A stretch of 5,215 nucleotides of DNA from Cryomorphaceae bacterium (GTDB lineage Bacteria > Bacteroidota > Bacteroidia > Flavobacteriales > Schleiferiaceae). This document shows, piece by piece, positions 1 through 5,005 of this stretch (positions are counted from its first letter, which is position 1; each line of letters opens with the position of its first letter). The notes under the pieces are model-generated. The model worked only from the letters and a program-made list of their open reading frames with translations. It did not search any database and was not told where the DNA came from. The stretch lies in assembly GCA_022565745.1 (NCBI GenBank), contig JAIUMB010000151.1, positions 1 to 5,215 of the forward strand, in the 5' to 3' direction. Position numbers and translations under genes: made by a program.

Positions 1-31
1 AAAAAATAAATGTTAGTTTACTACATGTATA

Positions 32-574
32 TCAGGGGATAAACGGATTTATGCTGTCGGGTTTAGGACTGAATTGGCGGAAGTGGTATAAGTCGTCTCT
101 TTCGCGTATTCTTTCAAGTTGACCATTTCCGAAACGGAAAGATCGATTAATATGGAATGTGGTGTCGCATAGGATTCTGCCCTCTTGAGCAATTGTAACT
201 CGCGGGCCGGGAGAAGCAGTATACCACTTTTCGAAAATTATAGTGCTGTCTTTTATTTCGAATAGACCCCAAGCAGACTTATATTTTAATGATGTCTCAT
301 AATACATTCCTGAAACAATATCAGAAATAAGTTTTTGTTCCCAATCATCACCTTTATATGAGGATCCGCCTAGAATAATACCGTTACTGTAAAGAAAAAA
401 CACTCTCGTTGATTTCCCTTCATTATAAGAACTATAATAAAACCCATCAATTCGCAACTCATCACCAATGTAAGGGGTTTGTTGGAGGTGGAGTTCTTCG
501 TCTTGCTGGTCTTTTTTGCACAGGCTTAACATGGTGGTAAGGGTTAGAATCATTATTATTTTCATGGTTTTCAT
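32..574 (-). CDS. Probable lipoprotein, conserved-hypothetical type, function unknown
   Basis: A 180-residue frame with ATG at 574 and TGA at 32. The N-terminus has a basic start, a hydrophobic stretch (about residues 5-17) and a cysteine in the context LSLC-KKD at about residue 19. This resembles a Bacteroidota lipoprotein signal, although Leu just before the Cys is not the usual Gly/Ala/Ser. The lysines and acidic residues after the Cys resemble the export signal of surface lipoproteins in this phylum. The rest is polar and Tyr/Phe-rich, suggesting a small beta-rich domain, and ends in a FRQFSPKPDS-like tail. A second ATG at 565 (residue 4) is an equally possible start. It lies 19 bp after the stop of the 594-827 fragment, so it was probably transcribed with the broken SpvB/RHS locus upstream. 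I do not recognise a named family. An immunity or accessory lipoprotein for that locus is possible from position alone, but nothing in the protein proves it. Confidence 0.72.
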   Translation of the reverse strand: MKTMKIIMILTLTTMLSLCKKDQQDEELHLQQTPYIGDELRIDGFYYSSYNEGKSTRVFFLYSNGIILGGSSYKGDDWEQKLISDIVSGMYYETSLKYKSAWGLFEIKDSTIIFEKWYTASPGPRVTIAQEGRILCDTTFHINRSFRFGNGQLERIRERDDLYHFRQFSPKPDSINPFIP

Positions 575-593
575 GGTTTTAAATTATTAAAGG

Positions 594-827
594 TTAATAC
601 AATCCAGTACCAGAGCTGCCAAATTGAAAATAGAAGCGGTTGGGGTAGTCCTTCCACTTAAAGCGCGGGTAACCACGTTTGTCGTGAATCCACTTGTCTT
701 GAACTTGTCTTCTAACGGATTCGGAGTCAATTATATTTATTTTCCGTCCATAATCATCGTATTCTATAATGGTTACATCTAACACTGGAGGCTTTATTAA
801 AATGGTTTTAAAATGATAACGGGACAA
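594..827 (-). pseudogene. Orphan 77-codon reading frame without ATG, possible 3' stub of a disrupted gene
   Basis: An open frame ending in TAA at 594-596. It contains no ATG; the first possible start is a TTG at 825-827, and an in-frame TAA lies just upstream at 831-833, where the IS3 relic appears to begin. The product is polar and aromatic-rich, with a C-terminal half containing KWIHDKRGYPRFKWKDYP and ending FGSSGTGLY. Its composition looks like real protein, not a shadow frame. With no start, no visible leader and a mobile-element scar directly upstream, it is most simply the surviving 3' end of a longer gene, perhaps the SpvB/RHS-type gene whose 5' end lies at 1527 on the same strand. It could instead be the tail of a separate small gene. 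I do not recognise the domain and cannot say whether it is still expressed. Confidence 0.5.
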
Positions 828-850
828 TTTTTATTGACAGGTTAAAAGTA

Positions 851-868
851 GAGTTTAACTTTAAACTC
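851..868. repeat. Perfect 8-bp inverted repeat in the IS relic leader
   Basis: GAGTTTAA and TTAAACTC face each other across a 2-bp centre (CT), 13 bp before the orfA ATG at 882. Such a tight dyad looks more like a protein-binding site than a stable hairpin. It may have belonged to the IS promoter/operator or be a chance AT-rich palindrome. Confidence 0.45.
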
Positions 869-881
869 AACAACAAATCGC

Positions 882-1147
882 ATGAAAAAGTCAAAATTCA
901 ATGAAGCCCAGATCATCAAGATCCTTCAATGGCAATAGCAAGCAAAAAAGTTAGTGAAATTTGCCGAGAATCAGTAATCTCAGAGCCTACATTTTACAAA
1001 TAGAAGTCTAAGTACGGAGACCTGAGTTTATCTGATCTTCAGCGCATAAAGGATCTTGAATCAGAAAATGCAAGCCTGAAAAAAATTGTAGCAGACCAGC
1101 TGTTGTCTATTGATGTTTTGAAAGAAGTCAACGCAAAAAAGTGGTGA
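882..1147 (+). pseudogene. IS3-family transposase OrfA, frameshifted and with a nonsense codon
   Basis: OrfA is the helix-turn-helix DNA-binding subunit of IS3-type transposases (Tnp_1/HTH_Tnp_1 type). Translation from the ATG at 882 gives MKKSKFNEAQIIKILQ, the family's typical start, then hits TAG at 936. The reading continues in another frame from about 938 with KKVSEICRE and TFYK. There a TAG at 1001 stands where the family has the Trp of the YKWKSKYG motif. It then runs DLSLSDLQRIKDLESENASLKK and VLKEVNAKKW to a TGA at 1145-1147. The last part is the leucine-zipper/coiled-coil region. The length (about 88 codons) and motif order match a full OrfA, so the protein is recognisable but inactivated by one frameshift and one clear nonsense mutation. 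No OrfB follows. Confidence 0.88.
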
Positions 1148-1527
1148 CGCTTTATCAAAAGGAGCAATGCTTGTTGTTTGTGCTTTTTGATTTCACCGTC
1201 AAATCCAAGAATCTTATGTGATCGACTTATTTGACTCAAACCGCTAATGCTCCAGTTCATCCCCATTATACCATTTCCAAAAGATGAATTGTAGTTGATT
1301 GATAACTCAGGAGCAAAGTTGGCAGCTGCTTTCGGGATCCTAACGGGTAAGCTGTATCCTGAGCTCATGCCACTCACGTAAGGTTCGCCTTCAACAAAAA
1401 CCGTAGGTCCATCTGTCGGAGGAAATCCGCTTCTAATTGTAGTCGGGTTGACGTATTGTGGCTCAAGTGTTGTTTGAGCATTTAATGCTATGCACGACAT
1501 TACTGTAAGAATATACATGTTTTTCAT
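1039..1527 (-). pseudogene. 5' stub of an SpvB/RHS-type (YD-repeat toxin shell) secreted protein, truncated by an IS relic
   Basis: Starts at the ATG at 1525-1527. Residues 1-17 form a signal peptide ending near LNA|Q. Residues ~54-113 carry the start of the SpvB N-terminal domain: SGYSLPVRIPKAAANF, then PELSINYNSS, GNGIMGMNWSISGLS and ISRS. This domain opens many very long (often >2000 aa) Bacteroidota RHS/YD-repeat proteins that encase a C-terminal toxin. After about residue 114 (near base 1186) the frame translates the antisense of the IS3 relic, giving a meaningless tail (KHKQQALLLL onward) that stops at 1039. Everything that would form the beta-propeller, RHS shell and toxin is missing here. 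It has a good promoter, so a ~160-aa secreted chimera may still be made, but it cannot be a working toxin. Confidence is high for the family and the truncation, lower for the exact junction. Confidence 0.85.
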
Positions 1528-1565
1528 AGTATTTGTTTTTTGTATTAATATTATTTTTGTAGCTG

Positions 1566-1597
1566 CAAACTTACAATATAAATATATTAATATGCAA
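1566..1597 (-). promoter_or_regulatory. Bacteroidota-type promoter for the truncated SpvB/RHS gene
   Basis: Read on the minus strand, TTG (bases 1597-1595) is followed after 21 bp by TAAGTTTG (1573-1566), a full match to the Bacteroidota -7 element TAnnTTTG with a -33 TTG. Transcription would start near 1559, giving an A-rich leader of about 30 bases before the ATG at 1527 with no Shine-Dalgarno site, as is usual in this phylum. Confidence 0.6.
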
Positions 1598-1883
1598 GTT
1601 TTTTAGAGTATAATCCTTACTTTTTTAATGTTTTTAAAAATTAAAGGCACCAATATTATGTTTATTATTTTGATTTTAAATAAATTAAATTTATTTATGC
1701 ACTTACACAGATATGCATCTTTTAATTACACCCGAAATAACCGTGTGTATGTTTTTAAAATATAATGAGTGCTTTAATTATCTGTTGATTTTGTAAAATA
1801 CCTGACATTATTATTTTTGAGAAAAACCTCCAGCCTTTTCATTCAGGTGTTATCATCACGGCTACCCAAAAGGGATTGATTTG
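1598..1883. other. AT-rich intergenic stretch without a gene
   Basis: About 290 bases with stops in all frames and no tRNA or other RNA gene that I can recognise. Apart from the promoter-like site at 1790-1819 it shows only A/T runs. It separates the minus-strand SpvB/RHS stub from the repeat-rich region that follows. Confidence 0.7.
1790..1819 (+). promoter_or_regulatory. Promoter-like site pointing into the GC-rich repeats, no gene downstream
   Basis: TTTG (1790-1793) is followed after 18 bp by TATTTTTG (1812-1819), which fits the TTTG / TAnnTTTG promoter pattern of Bacteroidota with close to ideal spacing. No reading frame follows, so it would produce a non-coding transcript across the tandem repeats from about 1826. 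In AT-rich DNA such matches also occur by chance. Confidence 0.3.
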
Positions 1884-1972
1884 CTGCGCACGCGGGATGC
1901 TGGCGCATGCATGGAGTACTGCGTACGCATGGGCTGCTACGCAGGCATGGGGCGCTGCGCGCGCATGGGAGC
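1884..1972. repeat. Five GC-rich ~18-bp degenerate tandem units with palindromic cores
   Basis: Units lie at 1884-1899, 1900-1918, 1919-1936, 1937-1954 and 1955-1972 (16, 19, 18, 18 and 18 bp). A rough consensus is CTGCGYRCGCATGGGNNG. The third and fifth units contain perfect 10-bp palindromes, TGCGTACGCA (1920-1929) and TGCGCGCGCA (1956-1965). The array is an abrupt GC-rich, G-skewed island within AT-rich DNA. It codes for nothing recognisable and lacks the conserved repeat/unique-spacer pattern of a CRISPR. Confidence 0.72.
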
Positions 1973-1991
1973 ACGGGAGCAGGGTTTTGCG

Positions 1992-2120
1992 AATGCATGT
2001 ACACGCCAATTATTTGATTTATTAAAGCCTTAGGGTTGTATCTGTTTGGGGGTTTGGAGGTTTGGTTTTACCAATGTATTTAATGGCCAATATTCGATTT
2101 GTTAAAGCCTTAGTCTTGTA
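1992..2120. repeat. Two ~48-bp imperfect direct repeats, 81 bp apart
   Basis: Copy 1 is 1992-2040 and copy 2 is 2073-2120. From GCCAAT onward (2005-2040 against 2086-2120) 31 of 36 columns agree with one gap, including the exact 12-mer TTAAAGCCTTAG and a shared TTGTA end. The upstream 19 bases of each copy agree less well (about 14 of 19). The 32 bp between the copies are G/T-rich. There is no coding potential. Confidence 0.7.
2044..2064 (+). repeat. G/T-rich tract with two tandem GGTTTGG units
   Basis: The tract has runs of five, two, two and two guanines separated by TTT or A. It contains GGTTTGGA followed by GGTTTGGT. It could form at most a weak two-tier quadruplex. It lies exactly between the two direct-repeat copies. 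Confidence 0.35.
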
Positions 2121-2283
2121 GAGAAAACGAAAAGGCCTGTATTACCATCCGTAAATCCCCGCTCCCGTGCTACCGAGCCACCCCGCGCAACTCATCCCCT
2201 ACCGTTTCAATCTACTGGCCAATAAAAAAACGAACCCGCCGATACCGCCATCCGTACAACCAGACCTCCGACCACATCAAGCC

Positions 2284-2368
2284 ATTCGTGGAAATTTGTG
2301 GTATTCGTGGCAGTTCATATTTATCAACGCAAATTTTTCGTGTCTTTCGTGCTTTTCGTGGTTAAAAA
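2284..2368 (+). repeat. TTCGTG repeat cluster with 9-bp period
   Basis: ATTCGTGG or close variants occur at 2284, 2294 and 2303. TTTCGTGT, TTTCGTGC and TTTCGTGG follow at 2336, 2345 and 2354, ending in a run of A (GTTAAAAAAA). The second group is strictly 9-bp periodic. Similar TTCGTG-type intergenic repeats are, to my recollection, scattered in multiple copies in some bacterial genomes, including Bacteroidota, but I cannot check copy number here. The reading frame across it (2167-2424) is low-complexity and not credible as a protein. Confidence 0.65.
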
Positions 2369-2403
2369 AATTTCGGAGCAAAATAATTTTAAGCAAACTA
2401 TTC

Positions 2404-2436
2404 TTGCAGCCCTTCAAACTGTAACGTTTAATTTTG
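2404..2436 (+). promoter_or_regulatory. Probable sufS promoter
   Basis: TTG at 2404-2406 and TAATTTTG at 2429-2436 (a TAnnTTTG match), 22 bp apart, give a Bacteroidota-type promoter. Transcription would begin near 2443, leaving a leader of about 75 bases before the ATG at 2519. The leader includes a small GGGT-AA-ACCC dyad (2493-2502). No IscR-like or Fur-like operator is evident. Confidence 0.5.
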
Positions 2437-2518
2437 CAAAACAAGTTTAACGCTAACGTGTTAAAACATCAACCTCCACGAACACGGCAACCGGGTAAAC
2501 CCAGTGAAAATACAGACA

Positions 2519-3736
2519 ATGAATACAATAGCAACCGATATACGCAGCGATTTTCCCATATTATCACGAGAAGTCAACGGAAAGCCGTTAATATACCTCG
2601 ACAATGCCGCTTCTACACAAAAGCCGACTTTAGTGATTGATGCCGTAAAAAATTATTACGAAACCATCAACGCCAATGTCCACCGTGGCAATCACCTGCT
2701 CAGTCAGCTCGCCACCGATGCGGTAGAGCAAGCACGCGACAAAACCCAGGCCTTTATCAACGCCGCTGAACGCGAAGAAATCATATTTACCAAAGGCACC
2801 ACCGACGGCATCAACACCATAGCCTCATCGATGACCACTTTGGTCAAACCCGGACAAAACGTGGTCATTTCCGCCCTAGAACACCACTCCAATATTGTTC
2901 CCTGGCAAATGCTCTGCGAGCGCACAGGTGCCATGTTACGCGTTATCCCCATTAACCAAAAGGGCGAATGGATACTAGAAGAAGGGCTTTCGCTGATCGA
3001 TGAAAACACGGCCATCGTTGCCGTGAACCACATTTCCAACGCCCTCGGCACCATCAATCCCGTGAAAACTCTCATCGAACACGCACACCGATTTGACGTA
3101 CCCGTGCTCATCGACGGGGCACAATCGGCGCCACACATGGCCGTAGATGTTCAAGATTTGGACGCGGATTTCTACTGCTTTTCGGCACATAAAATCTGTG
3201 GTCCAACAGGGATAGGCGTATTGTACGGCAAACGCAAACACTTGGAAGCCCTCCCCCCCTACCAAGGTGGCGGTGAAATGATTAAAACCGTGAGTTTTGA
3301 AAAAACCACCTACGCCGAACTGCCATTTAAGTTCGAAGCTGGTACGCCGAATATGGCTGGCATCGTGGGTATGGGTGCGGCCATCGACTACCTCACTGCA
3401 CACGGCATGAGCAAACTCAAGGCCATTGAAGACGACCTGTTGCACTACGCCACAGAAAAAATGTCGGCCATTGAAGGTATGCGCTTCTACGGCACCGCCG
3501 ATAAGAAAGCCAGTGTTATTTCCTTCCTCATCGACGGCATCCACCCCTACGATTTAGGCACATTGATGGACAAGTTTGGTGTCGCCGTAAGAACCGGCCA
3601 CCACTGTACTCAACCATTGATGGATTTTTACAATATACCTGGTACGGTACGCGCCTCTTTTGCCTTTTACAACAACAAAAACGACGTCGACGTAATGGTT
3701 GAAGCCATTGAAAAGTCAGCGGCTATGTTGCGGTGA
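2519..3736 (+). CDS. sufS: SufS-type cysteine desulfurase (group II, PLP-dependent)
   Basis: This cytosolic pyridoxal-phosphate enzyme removes sulfur from L-cysteine, giving alanine and an enzyme persulfide that is passed to SufE/SufU-type acceptors and the SufBCD scaffold for Fe-S cluster assembly. Numbered from the ATG at 2519 the product is 405 aa, the normal length. A GTG at 2504 would add five residues but fits the family start less well. Key sites are visible: DFPIL and YLDNAAS near the start, HRGNH, the EHHSN motif with His122/His123, DGAQSAPH with Asp199 and Gln202, the PLP lysine Lys225 in CFSAHKICGPTG, and the persulfide cysteine Cys363 in RTGHHCTQP. The short loop around that cysteine marks group II (SufS/CsdA). 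The gene has its own promoter and no sufBCD or sufE beside it in the window. It is visibly richer in G+C than its spacers. The family call is firm; SufS rather than CsdA is inferred. Confidence 0.95.
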   Translation: MNTIATDIRSDFPILSREVNGKPLIYLDNAASTQKPTLVIDAVKNYYETINANVHRGNHLLSQLATDAVEQARDKTQAFINAAEREEIIFTKGTTDGINTIASSMTTLVKPGQNVVISALEHHSNIVPWQMLCERTGAMLRVIPINQKGEWILEEGLSLIDENTAIVAVNHISNALGTINPVKTLIEHAHRFDVPVLIDGAQSAPHMAVDVQDLDADFYCFSAHKICGPTGIGVLYGKRKHLEALPPYQGGGEMIKTVSFEKTTYAELPFKFEAGTPNMAGIVGMGAAIDYLTAHGMSKLKAIEDDLLHYATEKMSAIEGMRFYGTADKKASVISFLIDGIHPYDLGTLMDKFGVAVRTGHHCTQPLMDFYNIPGTVRASFAFYNNKNDVDVMVEAIEKSAAMLR

Positions 3737-3767
3737 TTATTATAGAAACTTTTTGATGTAAAAGAAA
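3737..3767. terminator. Short convergent spacer with a weak AT-only hairpin
   Basis: Between the two facing stop codons, CTTTT and AAAAG flank a six-base loop (TGATGT). A five-bp stem with a single G-C pair is too weak to be a convincing terminator, but T or A runs on both sides could help stop transcription from either gene. Nothing better is present in the 31 bp. Confidence 0.2.
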
Positions 3768-4841
3768 TCAATCCTTCACACAACGAATAGAATAGCCTAT
3801 ATCCTTGTAACTCAAAAAGGATCTTACGGATGAATGGAGTGGACTAGAAATTTGGTAGAAGATAACTTCTGTATTATCCCACTCATATTCCTTTGAGGTC
3901 CACCAAAATCCGTGCGCGCCTTTTTCGCTAAATTGCTCTTGAAATGCAGAGTACACCCCTCCAGGACGAGCAGTAAAGCTGGACTCATTTGTAACAGATT
4001 GTCCTGACGAATTCCAATGCACAGTTCCTGTCTCTTTTAGTTTATTAGCAGCTACGAAGGAACCGCCCAAGTAATCAATCAGTTCTCTCCACTCATCATC
4101 ACTGGGCAAATGCCAGCCATCAGGGCATGCTCCTTGAACACCACTTGGATTTGATGAGCTACTTGAAGCGCCGTTCATGGCTGCAGTCCAATTGTATAAT
4201 ACCCCGTAGTCTCGGTAATTGTCCGTCGCTTTTGCATCGCTTACACTTGTCCCGTTATAATCATAAACGTAATAATGTGGTGACGTACGCGAATTTGAAG
4301 TCGTATTAGATACACTGGGTAAATAGCGGAGGTTATCAGCCATCCACTCCTGATTTCCAATCGTTGCCGTGCGGTAAAAATTACCGTCTCTTGGATCGGT
4401 AAAACTACTCATATTACCGGCAGATTCCGTCGTAAACGACATCGAACTACCATAAGCGGTTCCGTTGCTATTAGTCGCATAAGCCCGCACAAAGTATGTC
4501 GTGTTGGGATTCAACTGCGTCATCAAACTTGTGAAGTTTCCAGCACCAGCGCCATCAGAGGTTATGTTATCATTGATGGTTGGCGTCTGACCGGTACTCC
4601 AACACACACCTCTTGCTGTAACCGTTTCGCCTCCATCTGAGGCAATGAGACCTCCGCATTTGGCGGAAAACTGCTCCACGTTGGTTACCTGTAACGTGAT
4701 CAGTTCCGGCAAACCTTCAATCGGACCATTACCGTTGCCATTTCCACCATTGTCATCGTCATCCGTACTGCAACTGATAAAGAAAATGAATGAGGCAAAA
4801 AAGAATAAAACGGGAAATTTAAAAATGTTTTCGCGACGCAT
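3768..4841 (-). CDS. Surface-type lipoprotein with FN3-like and FISUMP domains
   Basis: A 357-residue protein with ATG at 4839-4841 and TGA at 3768-3770. Residues 1-23 form a hydrophobic lipoprotein signal ending FFIS-Cys24. The Cys is followed by STDDDD and a Gly/Asn linker (31-39), an acidic stretch like the export signal that sends Bacteroidota lipoproteins to the cell surface. Residues ~45-139 form a fibronectin-III-like domain (RGVCWS, NTTYFVRAYATNSNGTAYG). Residues ~149-357 match the Fibrobacter succinogenes major paralogous (FISUMP) domain: DGNFYRTATIGNQEWMADNL, YGVLYNW, CPDGWHLPSDDEW, NESSFTARPGG and the final YSIRCVKD. Cys239 and Cys354 are placed like a conserved disulfide. The domain has no known enzyme activity; adhesion or polysaccharide contact is a guess. 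The gene is monocistronic here and converges on sufS with 31 bp between them. Confidence 0.9.
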   Translation of the reverse strand: MRRENIFKFPVLFFFASFIFFISCSTDDDDNGGNGNGNGPIEGLPELITLQVTNVEQFSAKCGGLIASDGGETVTARGVCWSTGQTPTINDNITSDGAGAGNFTSLMTQLNPNTTYFVRAYATNSNGTAYGSSMSFTTESAGNMSSFTDPRDGNFYRTATIGNQEWMADNLRYLPSVSNTTSNSRTSPHYYVYDYNGTSVSDAKATDNYRDYGVLYNWTAAMNGASSSSSNPSGVQGACPDGWHLPSDDEWRELIDYLGGSFVAANKLKETGTVHWNSSGQSVTNESSFTARPGGVYSAFQEQFSEKGAHGFWWTSKEYEWDNTEVIFYQISSPLHSSVRSFLSYKDIGYSIRCVKD

Positions 4842-4863
4842 CTGGGTTGTTTTTGGTTGAAAT

Positions 4864-4871
4864 CAAAAATA
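4864..4871 (-). promoter_or_regulatory. Possible -7 element for the FISUMP lipoprotein gene
   Basis: On the minus strand bases 4871-4864 read TATTTTTG, a TAnnTTTG match 22 bases before the ATG. No TTG lies at the expected -33 distance; the nearest (4885-4883) is only 11 bp away. The leader is A/T-rich and has no Shine-Dalgarno site. Treat this as a weak prediction. Confidence 0.35.
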
Positions 4872-4986
4872 TTAATGTTTTGCAACATATATTCTAAAAT
4901 TCTGATATTTTACTTAAATAGTCATTTTACCTTCAGGGCAAACGCATTAAAAAACACCGTAATATCAGATGGCTTATATACAATTA

Positions 4987-5005
4987 CCCCCTAATATTGA
5001 GGGGG
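4987..5005. terminator. GC hairpin, possible transcription terminator
   Basis: CCCCCT and AGGGGG form a perfect 6-bp stem with a 7-base loop (AATATTG) in AT-rich DNA. No clear T run follows on either strand, so an intrinsic terminator is only possible. It may end a minus-strand gene entering from beyond the right edge. It is symmetrical and could work in either direction. Confidence 0.35.

Larger units (their letters stand above)
835..1185 (+). mobile_element. IS3-family insertion sequence relic (left end plus orfA, rest deleted)
   Basis: This stretch holds a decayed IS3-type orfA and a short leader. The left boundary is placed at the TG at 835, because IS3-family ends usually start with TG and because the minus-strand frame 594-827 is closed at 831-833. 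The right boundary lies somewhere in 1148-1190, where similarity to an SpvB/RHS gene on the other strand resumes. The orfB transposase (normally about 270-300 codons with a DDE core) is absent, and no second terminal repeat is visible. The element is therefore a dead fragment. It points opposite to the gene it interrupts. Both boundaries are estimates. Confidence 0.65.
1970..2171. repeat. Inverted repeat pair bracketing the direct repeats
   Basis: AGCACGGGAGC at 1970-1980 is the exact reverse complement of GCTCCCGTGCT at 2161-2171. The match extends inward to 1990 and 2151 with 18 of 21 positions agreeing. About 160 bp lie between the arms. This could mark the ends of a small non-autonomous element or allow a long hairpin in a transcript. 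No target-site duplication is evident. Confidence 0.5.

Noticed and set aside
936..1003. Recoding (TAG readthrough or programmed frameshift) inside the transposase orfA
   Set aside because: IS3 frameshifting occurs at the orfA/orfB junction, not near the N-terminus. A frameshift plus a Trp-to-TAG change plus missing orfB is ordinary decay.
32..1527. A complete new toxin-immunity system
   Set aside because: The toxin-shell gene is reduced to its first ~114 codons and the putative toxin tail lacks a start, so no working system can be claimed from this window.
2044..2064. Strong G-quadruplex or telomere-like repeat
   Set aside because: Only one run exceeds two guanines; at best a weak two-tier structure, so it is listed as a G/T-rich tract only.
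1884..2120. CRISPR array
   Set aside because: The units are degenerate, contiguous and without unique spacers, and no cas gene is present.
2167..2424. Plus-strand 85-codon frame upstream of sufS
   Set aside because: It translates the C-rich spacer and the TTCGTG repeats, has no domain-like composition, no leader features, and contains the candidate sufS -33 element.
2434..2640. Plus-strand 68-codon frame overlapping the sufS start
   Set aside because: Its second half is sufS read out of frame and the product has no protein-like character.
2704..3544. Two minus-strand frames antisense to sufS
   Set aside because: They are long only because the sufS codons leave few stops on the opposite strand; all motif evidence supports sufS.
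4127..4309. Plus-strand 60-codon frame antisense to the FISUMP gene
   Set aside because: It is a shadow of the well-supported FISUMP coding sequence on the other strand.
4645..4888. Short frames on both strands over the start of the FISUMP lipoprotein gene
   Set aside because: They are out-of-frame readings of the signal peptide and Gly/Asn/Asp linker region; the lipoprotein frame is clearly the real one.
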